Source of the DNA: Pyrinomonadaceae bacterium | GTDB lineage: Bacteria > Acidobacteriota > Blastocatellia > Pyrinomonadales > Pyrinomonadaceae | Length of the DNA: 12,953 nucleotides | Reading direction: 5' to 3' | NCBI GenBank assembly: GCA_025937955.1 | Contig: JAICQI010000073.1 | Coordinates: forward strand, 1-12,953 | Translations under genes and position numbers: made by a program | The notes under the pieces: model-generated | Seen by the model: the letters and a program-made list of their open reading frames with translations, nothing else | What the model was told of the DNA's origin: nothing | Databases searched by the model: none | Part shown: positions 5,746-12,469 of the stretch, one piece after another | How positions within the stretch are numbered: the stretch's first letter is position 1 | Layout: each line of letters starts with the position of its first letter

Positions 5746-5773
5746 TATAGGAGTGTAAGCGAGGCCCTGTCAA
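5744..5773 (-). promoter_or_regulatory. Promoter of the blaI-M56 pair
   Basis: Read on the minus strand: TTGACA (complement of 5768-5773), an 18-bp spacer and TATACT (complement of 5744-5749). The expected start near 5737 gives a 5' leader of about 15 nt containing the AGGAG site. Strong match to the sigma70 consensus. Confidence 0.8.
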
Positions 5774-5788
5774 CTAATTTTTTAGGAG
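5771..5788. promoter_or_regulatory. Candidate BlaI operator 2 (near copy of operator 1)
   Basis: CAACTAATTTTTTAGGAG. Its last 15 bases match operator 1 (5731-5745) at 14 of 15 positions, in the same orientation, 43 bp away, about four helix turns. It overlaps the -35 box end at 5771-5773 and lies 48-65 bp upstream of the LuxR-type gene's ATG. Confidence 0.5.
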
Positions 5789-5835
5789 TCGAGGGAAGGT
5801 GCCTCCCGGAAATCCGTTGTAAAATCCCCTTGCCC

Positions 5836-6294
5836 ATGAAGAAACAGACGCTTATCCACACACTGATCTACGGCCTCTGCGGTGGCGTGCTGATTGTAGT
5901 GCTCAGGTTGATCGAGTTTCGCTTCCTGGTGGTGGAGCACTCGCTCGAGATCTACGGTGGGTTGATTGCCCTGCTCTTCGCCGCGCTCGGCATCTGGCTC
6001 GGCCTGAAGCTGACCCGGAAGGAAGAAGTCGTCGTCGTCAAGGAAGTCCCGGTACCATCCAGCCAGCCTTTCGCTTTAAATGAGGAGCGCTTGAAGCTCC
6101 TCGGCATTACCCGGCGTGAGCTCGAGATTCTGGAACTGATGGCGCAGGGCATGAGCAACCGCGAAATCGCCGACAAACTCTTCGTCAGTGAAAACACTGT
6201 TAAGACTCACTCGAGCCGTCTCTTCGACAAGCTCAGCGCCAAGCGCCGGACGCAAGCCGTACAGATCGGCAAGGAGATGGGTCTGATTCCCTAA
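5836..6294 (+). CDS. Membrane-anchored LuxR-type helix-turn-helix protein
   Basis: 152 aa. Two membrane helices (about 6-24 and 40-58), a short charged linker (59-85, KEEVVVVKEV), then a complete LuxR/FixJ C-terminal HTH domain (about 88-150: ITRRELEILELMAQGMSNRE, then VSENTVKTH). There is no receiver or ligand-binding domain, so the short outer loop and the helices are the only visible input. It probably binds DNA from the inner face of the membrane. ATG 5836 is preferred over the TTG at 5830. There is no Shine-Dalgarno site; TAAAAT at 5820-5825 could be a -10 box for a near-leaderless transcript, though no good -35 is seen. It is divergent from blaI and followed by a DUF4199 membrane protein gene, a plausible partner or target. 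Confidence 0.85.
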   Translation: MKKQTLIHTLIYGLCGGVLIVVLRLIEFRFLVVEHSLEIYGGLIALLFAALGIWLGLKLTRKEEVVVVKEVPVPSSQPFALNEERLKLLGITRRELEILELMAQGMSNREIADKLFVSENTVKTHSSRLFDKLSAKRRTQAVQIGKEMGLIP

Positions 6295-6300
6295 TTTGTA

Positions 6301-6324
6301 GGGGTGGCCCTCCGTGGCCACCCC
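6301..6324. repeat. GC-rich perfect palindrome after the LuxR-type gene
   Basis: GGGGTGGCC (6301-6309) and GGCCACCCC (6316-6324) form a 9-bp perfect stem with the 6-nt loop CTCCGT, starting 7 bp after the stop codon. No T-run follows, so it is either a Rho-independent terminator lacking its tail, an mRNA 3'-stabilising hairpin, or a dispersed palindromic repeat. Confidence 0.6.
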
Positions 6325-6453
6325 AGTCTCGTAACCCGAAAGTACTAATTCCCAGTTAAAACCAACAAATCATTCGAAAGTATGACGACAATTGAAGCCT
6401 TCAAAACGTAGATTGCGCCACAAGTTCTCAAAAATTACATAGGAGAAGTTGTC
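6325..6453. other. Intergenic region upstream of the DUF4199 gene
   Basis: 129 bp with no open frame, RNA gene or convincing promoter that I can recognise. It is more AT-rich than the flanking genes and ends with the AGGAG ribosome site at 6441-6445. Its length suggests that the DUF4199 gene may have its own promoter here. Confidence 0.4.
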
Positions 6454-6975
6454 ATGAAGAAAATCGTTTTGACGTTTGGCTTGATCTCAGGCGCACTGCT
6501 TTCCGCGATGATGCTGGCCACCATACCGTTCATCGACAAGATTGGCATGGATCGCGGGATGGTCCTCGGCTACACCACGATGGTACTAGCCTTTCTGCTT
6601 GTGTTCTTCGGTATCAGGACTTATCGGGAAACAGCCGGCAATGGTCAGATCAGTTTTGGCAGGGCGCTCGGTGTCGGTCTTCTAATAATGGTGATCGCCA
6701 CTATTTGCTACGTCGTCACATGGGAAATCGTGTATTTCAACTTCCTGCCCGACTTCGGTGACAAGTACGCAGCGTATGTGATCGAAAAAGCGCGCGCAGC
6801 AGGTGCTTCGCCAGAGGAGATTGCAAGGCAGACCGAGGAAATGAAGCAGTTTAAGACGATGTATGACAATCCCCTCTACAACGCCGCCTTCACCTTCCTC
6901 GAACCACTTCCGGTTGGCATCCCGATGTCGCTCATCTCCGCAGCGATACTCAGAAAACGCCGTAGAGAGGATTGA
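6454..6975 (+). CDS. DUF4199 domain membrane protein
   Basis: 173 aa with four predicted membrane helices (about 4-26, 36-56, 70-94, 141-165) and a charged soluble loop between helices 3 and 4 (about 100-140, rich in Lys and Glu). The C-terminus RKRRRED is basic, consistent with a cytoplasmic tail. The pattern of helices and the 'GxxSFGRALGVGLLI' segment fit the DUF4199 family, whose function is unknown. AGGAG (6441-6445) is 8 nt before ATG. It follows a membrane-anchored LuxR-type gene, which suggests a shared membrane process, but no activity can be assigned. Its stop codon overlaps the -35 box of the next gene's likely promoter. Confidence 0.8.
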   Translation: MKKIVLTFGLISGALLSAMMLATIPFIDKIGMDRGMVLGYTTMVLAFLLVFFGIRTYRETAGNGQISFGRALGVGLLIMVIATICYVVTWEIVYFNFLPDFGDKYAAYVIEKARAAGASPEEIARQTEEMKQFKTMYDNPLYNAAFTFLEPLPVGIPMSLISAAILRKRRRED

Positions 6976-7001
6976 CACGGATATTTACTTTATCCTGTAA
7001 T
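6972..7001 (+). promoter_or_regulatory. Promoter of the DCC-family gene
   Basis: TTGACA (6972-6977) overlapping the stop codon of the DUF4199 gene, an 18-bp spacer and TGTAAT (6996-7001). A start near 7008 gives a leader of about 12 nt. Confidence 0.55.
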
Positions 7002-7019
7002 CCGCAATATGAATCCGTG

Positions 7020-7445
7020 ATGCCCATTGCCGGACCAATTCTTTTCTATGACGGTGTTTGCGGGTTGTGCAACACGCTGGTCCAATTTCTACTCAAACAC
7101 GACAAACAAGGACGACTGCGTTTCGCATCGCTGCAGAGTGACTTCGCTGAGAAGGTCCTGCGCCGGCACGGCTTCGATCCGAAAGATTTAGACACATTGC
7201 ACGTCGTGGAAAACTACGAGCAGCCGGATGAGCGATTGCTGCAACGCTCTGATGCGGTCTTACGAGCCGGACGTGAGCTGGGCGGTTATTGGAGTGTCTT
7301 AGCTGCGATAGCTAAGATCGTTCCGCGTCCTCTTCGCGACATTGCTTACCGCTTTGTCGCCCAAAACCGTTATCGCGTGTTCGGCAAGTACGACACATGT
7401 ATGCTCCCGGACCCCAATCAACGAAGCAGGTTTCTCGATGTTTAA
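7020..7445 (+). CDS. DCC family (DUF393) thiol-disulfide oxidoreductase
   Basis: 141 aa. The family signature DxxCxxC is present near the N-terminus as YDGVCGLCN (residues 10-18). The C-terminal family motif is RYRVFGKYDTCMLPDP (about 117-132). The CxxC pair in a thioredoxin-like setting implies disulfide exchange, but physiological partners are unknown for the family. ATG 7020 is chosen over an in-frame TTG at 6972, because the earlier start would add residues unlike family members and lies in the -35 box. There is no clear ribosome site; a three-codon frame (7009-7020) ends in TGATG across the start. The gene converges on the GYD-domain gene with only 21 bp between stop codons and no terminator. 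Confidence 0.87.
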   Translation: MPIAGPILFYDGVCGLCNTLVQFLLKHDKQGRLRFASLQSDFAEKVLRRHGFDPKDLDTLHVVENYEQPDERLLQRSDAVLRAGRELGGYWSVLAAIAKIVPRPLRDIAYRFVAQNRYRVFGKYDTCMLPDPNQRSRFLDV

Positions 7446-7466
7446 ATTTACAGCAGATAGCGCGTC

Positions 7467-7760
7467 TCACTTAACGGACGCACATATCTTCCGGTACTGA
7501 TCTTCAGTAAAAGCCTTCAGCGTCTCAGTCTTAACATTCCCCTGAGCCCCCAAACTGAGCATCGCAGCTGCAAACGCCTCATCATCAGTAGCCTCGATGA
7601 TGCAAACGTGGTCATAGCGACCCATTGTCAGGTAAGTCTCCTTAAGATTGACGCCAAGTTTCTTGAACGCCTCACGACCGGCATCGAGACGTGACGGACT
7701 GTCTTTCACGTTTTTGATTCCTTGTCCGGTCCAATTCAACAGTGCGATATACGTCGGCAT
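7467..7760 (-). CDS. GYD domain-containing protein
   Basis: 97 aa, the usual size for this family of small alpha/beta (dimeric ferredoxin-like) proteins. Family features are the opening MPTYIALLNWTGQGI and the central motif MGRYDHVCIIEA, in which GRYD stands for the namesake G-Y-D. Function is not established for the family. AAGGAG lies 7 nt before the ATG at 7758-7760. It is downstream of the acyltransferase-like gene with a 13-bp gap, so the two probably share a transcript; nothing in the sequence links their functions. Confidence 0.88.
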   Translation of the reverse strand: MPTYIALLNWTGQGIKNVKDSPSRLDAGREAFKKLGVNLKETYLTMGRYDHVCIIEATDDEAFAAAMLSLGAQGNVKTETLKAFTEDQYRKICASVK

Positions 7761-7773
7761 GTTGGTTCTCCTT

Positions 7774-8880
7774 TCACACCTTTATATAGATCTGTTTCCG
7801 GTATAACAGCCACATGAAAAGAAGCCACAGCAGAATAAAAGCAATTGCGTAAAAAAGCGAAGCATTGATCGGTGAGGCCCACGACAAAAAGAGATTGCGA
7901 AAGATCCATCCCTGCACGCGCGCCAGTCCCATCAATTTCACCATCAATCCCGTGCCGACAAACAGCGCCAGCGCATTCACGCCAAACACTTCAAACGGCC
8001 ACGCCCAGCGGCGATATCCTTTGATATCGATCACCCAGTAACAAAGCGCGAGCAACTGCAGGCCCAGGCCGGCGGTGAAGAGGACGTATGAGCTCGTCCA
8101 TAACGATTTATTGATCGGAAAGAACGAATTCCACGCCCAGCCAAGTACGACGCACACCGCGCCTGCTACAAACATCCCTACTACTTTTTCCATCCGCGTT
8201 CGCTCACTGCGCAACCAGTGTCCAGTCAAAACTCCGAAAAGCGTGGTGGAAACCGCTGGAATCGTACTGAGCAAACCTTCCGGATCGTAGACCCTGCCCT
8301 GCCTCCAGATGTGCTGGCCGAGGATCACGCGATCTATAAAGGAGGCGATACTTCCTTCCTTGCTGAGATCTCCCGGCGCGTATCCGGGCGCCGCAAGTCG
8401 CGTCATCAAGAGCCAGTAAACAACGAGTAGCGCCAGCGCGATCAGCACTTGAGTCCTGATCTTCGTGGTTAGAAAGATCAGCGACGCGATCAGATAACAG
8501 ATCGCGATGCGCTGAAGCACTCCGGCAATACGTATCGTCGTGAGTTGAAAATAAGGAAAGCCGTTCAGGAACAAGCCGAGGGCAAAAATGATCGCCGAGC
8601 GCTTGATTACCTTGAGATAAAGGTCGCGTTTGACGCTGCCTTCCTCAACGCGTCGAGCGAACGCGAGCGTGATCGAAACGCCGACAATAAAGAGAAAGAA
8701 CGGAAAGACGAGATCGGTCGGCGTCCAACCATGCCATTGCGCGTGTTGCAGCGGCCAGTAGATGCTGGACCACGTGCCGGGATTATTCACCAGCACCATG
8801 CCCGCGATCGTTAGACCACGAAAAACATCTAGCGACACCAACCGGCCCTTGGGGTCTGCGGCAAACAGTTTGGGGGACAT
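7774..8880 (-). CDS. Heparan-alpha-glucosaminide N-acetyltransferase-like membrane acyltransferase (COG4299/DUF5009)
   Basis: 368 aa with about ten hydrophobic segments. The N-terminal motif RLVSLDVFRG (13-22) and the segment QHAQWHGWTPTDLV (45-58) match the family. H46 lines up with the catalytic histidine of the human lysosomal enzyme (QHAPWNGLTVADLV). Also seen are RIAGVLQRIAICYL and YDPEGLLSTIPA. The family moves acyl groups across a membrane to an amino-sugar acceptor; bacterial substrates are mostly unknown. Beside the divergent double-SIS enzyme and GntR-type gene, a role with glucosamine-containing sugars or cell wall is reasonable but inferred. ATG at 8878-8880 begins MSPK. No Shine-Dalgarno sequence: the upstream 45 bp are CACAAAAAG repeats. 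Confidence 0.88.
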   Translation of the reverse strand: MSPKLFAADPKGRLVSLDVFRGLTIAGMVLVNNPGTWSSIYWPLQHAQWHGWTPTDLVFPFFLFIVGVSITLAFARRVEEGSVKRDLYLKVIKRSAIIFALGLFLNGFPYFQLTTIRIAGVLQRIAICYLIASLIFLTTKIRTQVLIALALLVVYWLLMTRLAAPGYAPGDLSKEGSIASFIDRVILGQHIWRQGRVYDPEGLLSTIPAVSTTLFGVLTGHWLRSERTRMEKVVGMFVAGAVCVVLGWAWNSFFPINKSLWTSSYVLFTAGLGLQLLALCYWVIDIKGYRRWAWPFEVFGVNALALFVGTGLMVKLMGLARVQGWIFRNLFLSWASPINASLFYAIAFILLWLLFMWLLYRKQIYIKV

Positions 8881-8883
8881 ATT

Positions 8884-8926
8884 CTTTTTGTGCTTTTTGT
8901 GCCTTTTTGTGGCTACTCTTTTTGTG
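8884..8926. repeat. Short tandem CTTTTTGTG repeats (4 copies) upstream of the acyltransferase gene
   Basis: Exact CTTTTTGTG at 8884-8892, 8893-8901, 8903-8911 and 8918-8926, with 0, 1 and 6 bp between copies. They occupy the 5' leader region of the minus-strand acyltransferase gene, where the transcript would read CACAAAAAG. The remaining 63 bp to the SIS gene (8927-8989) holds no convincing promoter box. Confidence 0.75.
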
Positions 8927-8989
8927 GCCTGAGTCTATTCGAATGATGTCTCGATCTCAAAGCGTATGTGTTAGAGTGTTGCTGACCGA

Positions 8990-10024
8990 ATGTCCTTAAT
9001 GCTTTCAGAGATCGCCGAGCAACCTGCCGCACTCGAGCGTACGATCGCGGAAGAGCGCGTCAAGATCTCTAAACTCGGCAACGTCCTGAAATCGCGCGAC
9101 ATTGATCTGATCGTACTCGTCGCGCGCGGCAGCTCTGATAACGCAGCGCTTTTTGGCCGCTACCTGCTCGAAATTACCACCGGCATTCCGGTCTCTCTTT
9201 CCGCGCCATCCGTTTACACGATCTACAACGCGCAACTTAAGCTGGACCATGCCCTTGTTGTCGGCGTGTCGCAATCAGGCGAAGGCGAAGACATCAATCG
9301 CGTGCTCGAAAGCGCGCGACGCTCGGGCGCATACACGGTCGGCATCACAAACGAACCCGGATCTTCGATGACCGGCATCGTCGACGAAACGCTACTCACG
9401 CACGGTGGAAAAGAGCGTTCCGTCGCGGCCACCAAGACTTTCACCGGCCAGATGCTCCTCTTCTATATGCTGGCTGCAGAACTGGCCCAACAACGACCAT
9501 CGTTTTCCTACGAAGCGATTCCCGCGTTCGTTGCCGGCGCGCTCGAACAGCAGCCCGCAATCGTGGAGCTCGTCCAACGTTATGTCTTCATGGAAAACTG
9601 TGTCGTGGTCGGACGTGGCCTTGCCTACGCGAATGCGTACGAACTGGCGTTGAAACTGATGGAGACGTGTTACGTAGTCGCCGAGCGTTTTTCATCGGCG
9701 GACTTTCTGCACGGTCCACTCGCGATGGTTGAGCGACATTTTCCAGTGATACTTTTCGCGCCGCCCGGAGTGATGTTGCCCGGCGTGAAGAGTTTGATCG
9801 AGCGTCTGCGAGAGTTGCACGCGGACACCCTGGCGATCACCAGCGACATCGAGGCGGCGAGCATGTGTACGAGATCGATCGTCATGTCGCGCGAGATTGA
9901 TGAGTTTCTCGCCCCCATTCCCTATATCATTCCCGGTCAACTGTTCGCGGCGCTCCTGGCCGAAGCAAAAGGACTCAATCCAGACGCGCCGCGTTCGCTG
10001 TCAAAAGTGACACGCACACTATGA
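8990..10024 (+). CDS. Double-SIS-domain amino-sugar-phosphate isomerase/deaminase (AgaS/GlmS isomerase-like, NagB-II type)
   Basis: 344 aa with two sugar-isomerase domains and no glutaminase domain. First SIS: ARGSSDNAA (45-53), SQSGEGED (94-101), VAATKTFTGQ (145-154). Second SIS: GRGLAYANAYELALKL (208-223), ADFLHGPLAMVE (237-248). The end NPDAPRSLSKVT (330-341) is typical of the COG2222 group that includes glucosamine-6-phosphate deaminases of the NagB-II type. Without a glutaminase domain it cannot be GlmS synthase acting alone on glutamine; deamination or isomerisation of a 6-phospho-amino-sugar is most likely. ATG 8990 is used; ATG 8999 is an alternative and gives MLSEIAEQP. It overlaps the GntR-type gene by ATGA (10021-10024). 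Confidence 0.88.
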   Translation: MSLMLSEIAEQPAALERTIAEERVKISKLGNVLKSRDIDLIVLVARGSSDNAALFGRYLLEITTGIPVSLSAPSVYTIYNAQLKLDHALVVGVSQSGEGEDINRVLESARRSGAYTVGITNEPGSSMTGIVDETLLTHGGKERSVAATKTFTGQMLLFYMLAAELAQQRPSFSYEAIPAFVAGALEQQPAIVELVQRYVFMENCVVVGRGLAYANAYELALKLMETCYVVAERFSSADFLHGPLAMVERHFPVILFAPPGVMLPGVKSLIERLRELHADTLAITSDIEAASMCTRSIVMSREIDEFLAPIPYIIPGQLFAALLAEAKGLNPDAPRSLSKVTRTL

Positions 10025-10278
10025 ACATCGAACTCAAGGATCTGTCGCACAACCCCGTCTACGCGCAAGTCCGCGAACAGATACAGACCCAGATCCACAA
10101 CAAGACCCTCAGCTCCGGCGACATCCTTCCCTCTCCCGCCGCCCTCGCCCAAAAACTCTCCGTCGACAAAGGCGAAATCCAGCGCGCCTACTTCGAACTC
10201 GAACAACTCGGCCTGATCACCAAACAAACCGGCAAAGATTTCCTCGGCAAGCCACGGCTCGATTATCGCGTACGTTAA
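10021..10278 (+). CDS. Minimal GntR-family winged-helix protein (DNA-binding domain only)
   Basis: 85 aa. The GntR winged-helix pattern is clear at about 10-70: NPVYAQVREQI, then SGDILPSPAALAQKLSVDKG, then IQRAYFELEQLGLI. Only about 15 residues (KQTGKDFLGKPRLDYR) follow, so the effector-binding or dimerisation domain of HutC, FadR or YtrA types is missing. It is translationally coupled to the SIS enzyme gene by an ATGA overlap, which suggests it regulates that gene or an amino-sugar regulon, perhaps using the partner enzyme or a sugar phosphate through another protein. The stop codon is clean and the following sequence holds no ACT- or UTRA-like remnant. Confidence 0.85.
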   Translation: MNIELKDLSHNPVYAQVREQIQTQIHNKTLSSGDILPSPAALAQKLSVDKGEIQRAYFELEQLGLITKQTGKDFLGKPRLDYRVR

Positions 10279-10287
10279 TCCGTAGCG

Positions 10288-10306
10288 ATCCGCGTTTATC
10301 CGTGGT
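10288..10306 (+). repeat. Dispersed 19-bp repeat, copy 3
   Basis: ATCCGCGTTTATCCGTGGT, in the 65-bp gap between the GntR-type gene and tRNA-Leu. It is related to 621-639 and 1657-1675, and preceded by a partial unit (ATCCGTAGCG, 10278-10287). Confidence 0.55.
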
Positions 10307-10343
10307 CAATTCTCTGTGCTATCCTTCAGTGCGCTTTTCGCAT

Positions 10344-10428
<85 letters not shown>

Positions 10429-10447
10429 TTAGGACTGAAATCACAAC

Positions 10448-11794
10448 ATGAAAAATGAACTAATTGACGTCTCCCCAACTCGCAAGGAGATCAGAATCCA
10501 GATCGAGCCGGAAGAGATTCGCAGCGCCTACGATCGTATCAGCAAACAGTACAGCAAAGCCGCGACCGTCCCCGGCTTTCGTCCCGGACACGCGCCAACT
10601 TCAGTCGTCCGCACTCGCTACAAAAGCGAGATCAGAAGCGACGTCATTCGCGAACTGCTGCCCGATGCTGTCAATAACGCCATCGCCGAACACTCGATTC
10701 ACGCGATCGGAGAGCCCAACGTAGAGTTAGACAATACCGAAGCACTCGAGCACCTGGGTGACGAAGCCATTACCGTCAAGGTCGGCCTCGAAGTCCTGCC
10801 GGAAATCACGCTGGGCGAATATAAAGGACTGGAAGTTACTCGCCGCCTTCGCCCCATTACCGACGCTGACATCGACAGAGTAATCGACGAGTTTCGCAAT
10901 TCAACAGCAGCGTTCATGCCCGTCGAAGATCGCGCCTCGGAGCTCGGCGACACCGTAACGATCAATGCGCGTGGCAAATTTGCTGACGAACCCGAAGCGG
11001 AAGAGATCAAAGTTGACGACGTCGAAGTAGTGCTCGGTGGACCCGGTGTACAGCAGGAGTTTACTGAGAACCTCACCGGCGTCAGAGCGGAGGAGACGAA
11101 GACTTTCCTCGTCGATTACCCGCAAGACTTCAGCTCTCCAGGCCTGGCAGGCAAGAAAGTGGAGTACGCCGCAGAGGTCACCGCGGTGCGAAAGAAAGAA
11201 TTGCCCGAACTCGACGACGAGTGGGCCACGAGTCTTGGCGGTGAAGTCGACTCCGTCGCCACGCTGAGAACAAAGGTGCGTGAAGATCTCGAGGCCAGAG
11301 CAACGGCTGAATCCGATCATCAGATGCGCGGGGAAGTCGTGCGTAAGCTGGTGGCGGCGCACCAGTTCGAAGTGCCGGAGAGTCTCGTCGAACAACAAAC
11401 CGTGCATCGCATGGAGGAGGTCGCGCGCCAGATGATGAATCGGGGCATCGATCCACGAACCGCGCAGCTGGATTGGGAAAGTGCCCGTGAAGAGTTGAAG
11501 GTGCAGGCAGTGGAAGATGTACGCGCTACGATGCTGATGGAGAAGATTGCCGAAGCTGAGAATATCACTGTCTCGGAAGAGGAAGTTGAAGCAGAGATCC
11601 AGTCGTTCGCAACTGCTTCACAACAATCAATAGAGCAAGTGCGTGCTGCCTTGACAAAGAATGGAGGCGAACGTAGCATCGCGCAAAGATTGCGCAATCG
11701 TAAAGCGCTTGATCTTTTGATCGAAAATGCACGCGTCACTGACGCGGAATGGACTGAACCGAAGGAAGCGGAAGACGCTCCCAAAGAAGAGTAG
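10448..11794 (+). CDS. tig: Trigger factor (ribosome-associated chaperone / peptidyl-prolyl isomerase)
   Basis: 448 aa, normal for the family. Trigger factor meets nascent chains at the ribosome exit tunnel. The N-terminal ribosome-binding domain holds the signature GFRPGHAP (43-50). The FKBP-type isomerase domain covers about 150-245 (RASELGDTVTINARGKF, then EVVLGGPGVQQEFTENLTG). The C-terminal helical chaperone domain runs from about 250 to 430, with an acidic tail ending EDAPKEE. Upstream AGGA at about 10431-10434 is 13 nt from ATG, longer than usual, so initiation strength is unclear. It is probably co-transcribed with tRNA-Leu upstream. clpP and clpX follow at 52 and 38 bp, the common tig-clpP-clpX order. 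Confidence 0.97.
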   Translation: MKNELIDVSPTRKEIRIQIEPEEIRSAYDRISKQYSKAATVPGFRPGHAPTSVVRTRYKSEIRSDVIRELLPDAVNNAIAEHSIHAIGEPNVELDNTEALEHLGDEAITVKVGLEVLPEITLGEYKGLEVTRRLRPITDADIDRVIDEFRNSTAAFMPVEDRASELGDTVTINARGKFADEPEAEEIKVDDVEVVLGGPGVQQEFTENLTGVRAEETKTFLVDYPQDFSSPGLAGKKVEYAAEVTAVRKKELPELDDEWATSLGGEVDSVATLRTKVREDLEARATAESDHQMRGEVVRKLVAAHQFEVPESLVEQQTVHRMEEVARQMMNRGIDPRTAQLDWESAREELKVQAVEDVRATMLMEKIAEAENITVSEEEVEAEIQSFATASQQSIEQVRAALTKNGGERSIAQRLRNRKALDLLIENARVTDAEWTEPKEAEDAPKEE

Positions 11795-11846
11795 CGACCC
11801 ATCCCTCAAACTCAGCATGGATGGTATTTGAAAGAGGTTAGATTGT

Positions 11847-12431
11847 ATGGCTCTAGTCCCAATGGTCGTGGAGCAAACTTCGCGAGGCGAGCGCGCCTTC
11901 GATATTTACTCACGACTACTGAAAGACAATATTATTTTCCTGGGTACCCCGATCGACGATCAGATTGCCAACCTAATCGTAGCCCAACTGCTTTTTCTCG
12001 AAGCTGAAGACCCCGAAAAAGATATCAACCTTTATATCAATTCTCCTGGTGGTTCGATCACCGCGGGAATGGCGATCTACGATACGATGCAATTCATTCG
12101 CCCGGATGTTACGACCATATGCGTCGGACAATGCGCATCGATGGGGGCCCTGCTCTTAGCCGCAGGCGCCAAAGGAAAACGTTTCGCCCTTCCTAATTCG
12201 CGTATCCTCATTCACCAACCATCAGGCGGATCACAAGGTCAGGCAACAGACATCCGCATCCAGGCAGAAGAGATCCTGCGGATGCGCGAGCTCACCTCCC
12301 AAATCATCGCCAAGCATACCGGTCAGTCGTACGACACAGTCGAACGCGATGTGGAACGGGATAAAATTATGTCTGCCATGCAGGCCAAGGAATATGGTTT
12401 AATAGACGAGGTCATCGCGCACCGAGAGTAG
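11847..12431 (+). CDS. clpP: ATP-dependent Clp protease proteolytic subunit
   Basis: 194 aa. A serine peptidase forming the double seven-membered barrel that degrades proteins fed by ClpX or ClpA/C. The catalytic triad is S98 in GQCASMGA, H123 in LIHQPSGG and D172 in ERDVERD. The ring-contact and substrate segments INSPGGSITAGMAIYD and the C-terminal EYGLIDEVI are standard. A GAGG site (11834-11837) lies 9 nt before ATG. The first residues MALVPMVVEQTSRGER show only a short propeptide. Second protein gene of the tig-clpP-clpX cluster; no terminator is seen on either side. Confidence 0.98.
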   Translation: MALVPMVVEQTSRGERAFDIYSRLLKDNIIFLGTPIDDQIANLIVAQLLFLEAEDPEKDINLYINSPGGSITAGMAIYDTMQFIRPDVTTICVGQCASMGALLLAAGAKGKRFALPNSRILIHQPSGGSQGQATDIRIQAEEILRMRELTSQIIAKHTGQSYDTVERDVERDKIMSAMQAKEYGLIDEVIAHRE

Positions 12432-12469
12432 ACCGCGCTGTCCCCCAAAGGAGCTTCATCAACTAGATT

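Noticed and set aside
5723..5773. Longer N-terminus for the BlaI-type protein starting at 5773
   Set aside because: It would place coding sequence over a consensus promoter, its operators and the ribosome site; the ATG at 5722 has AGGAG 5 nt away and matches family N-termini.
6972..7019. TTG-initiated 157-aa version of the DCC-family protein
   Set aside because: The added 16 residues lie over a TTGACA/TGTAAT promoter and have no family-like character.
8881..8926. CRISPR array
   Set aside because: Units of 9 bp with 0-6 bp gaps; no repeat-spacer pattern and no cas genes in the window.
8990..10024. GlmS (glutamine-dependent glucosamine-6-phosphate synthase)
   Set aside because: No N-terminal glutaminase domain with Cys2; only the two SIS domains are present, and the C-terminus fits the COG2222 deaminase/isomerase group.
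11320..11802. 160-codon minus-strand frame over the 3' end of tig
   Set aside because: Antisense shadow of trigger factor, with no domain resemblance.
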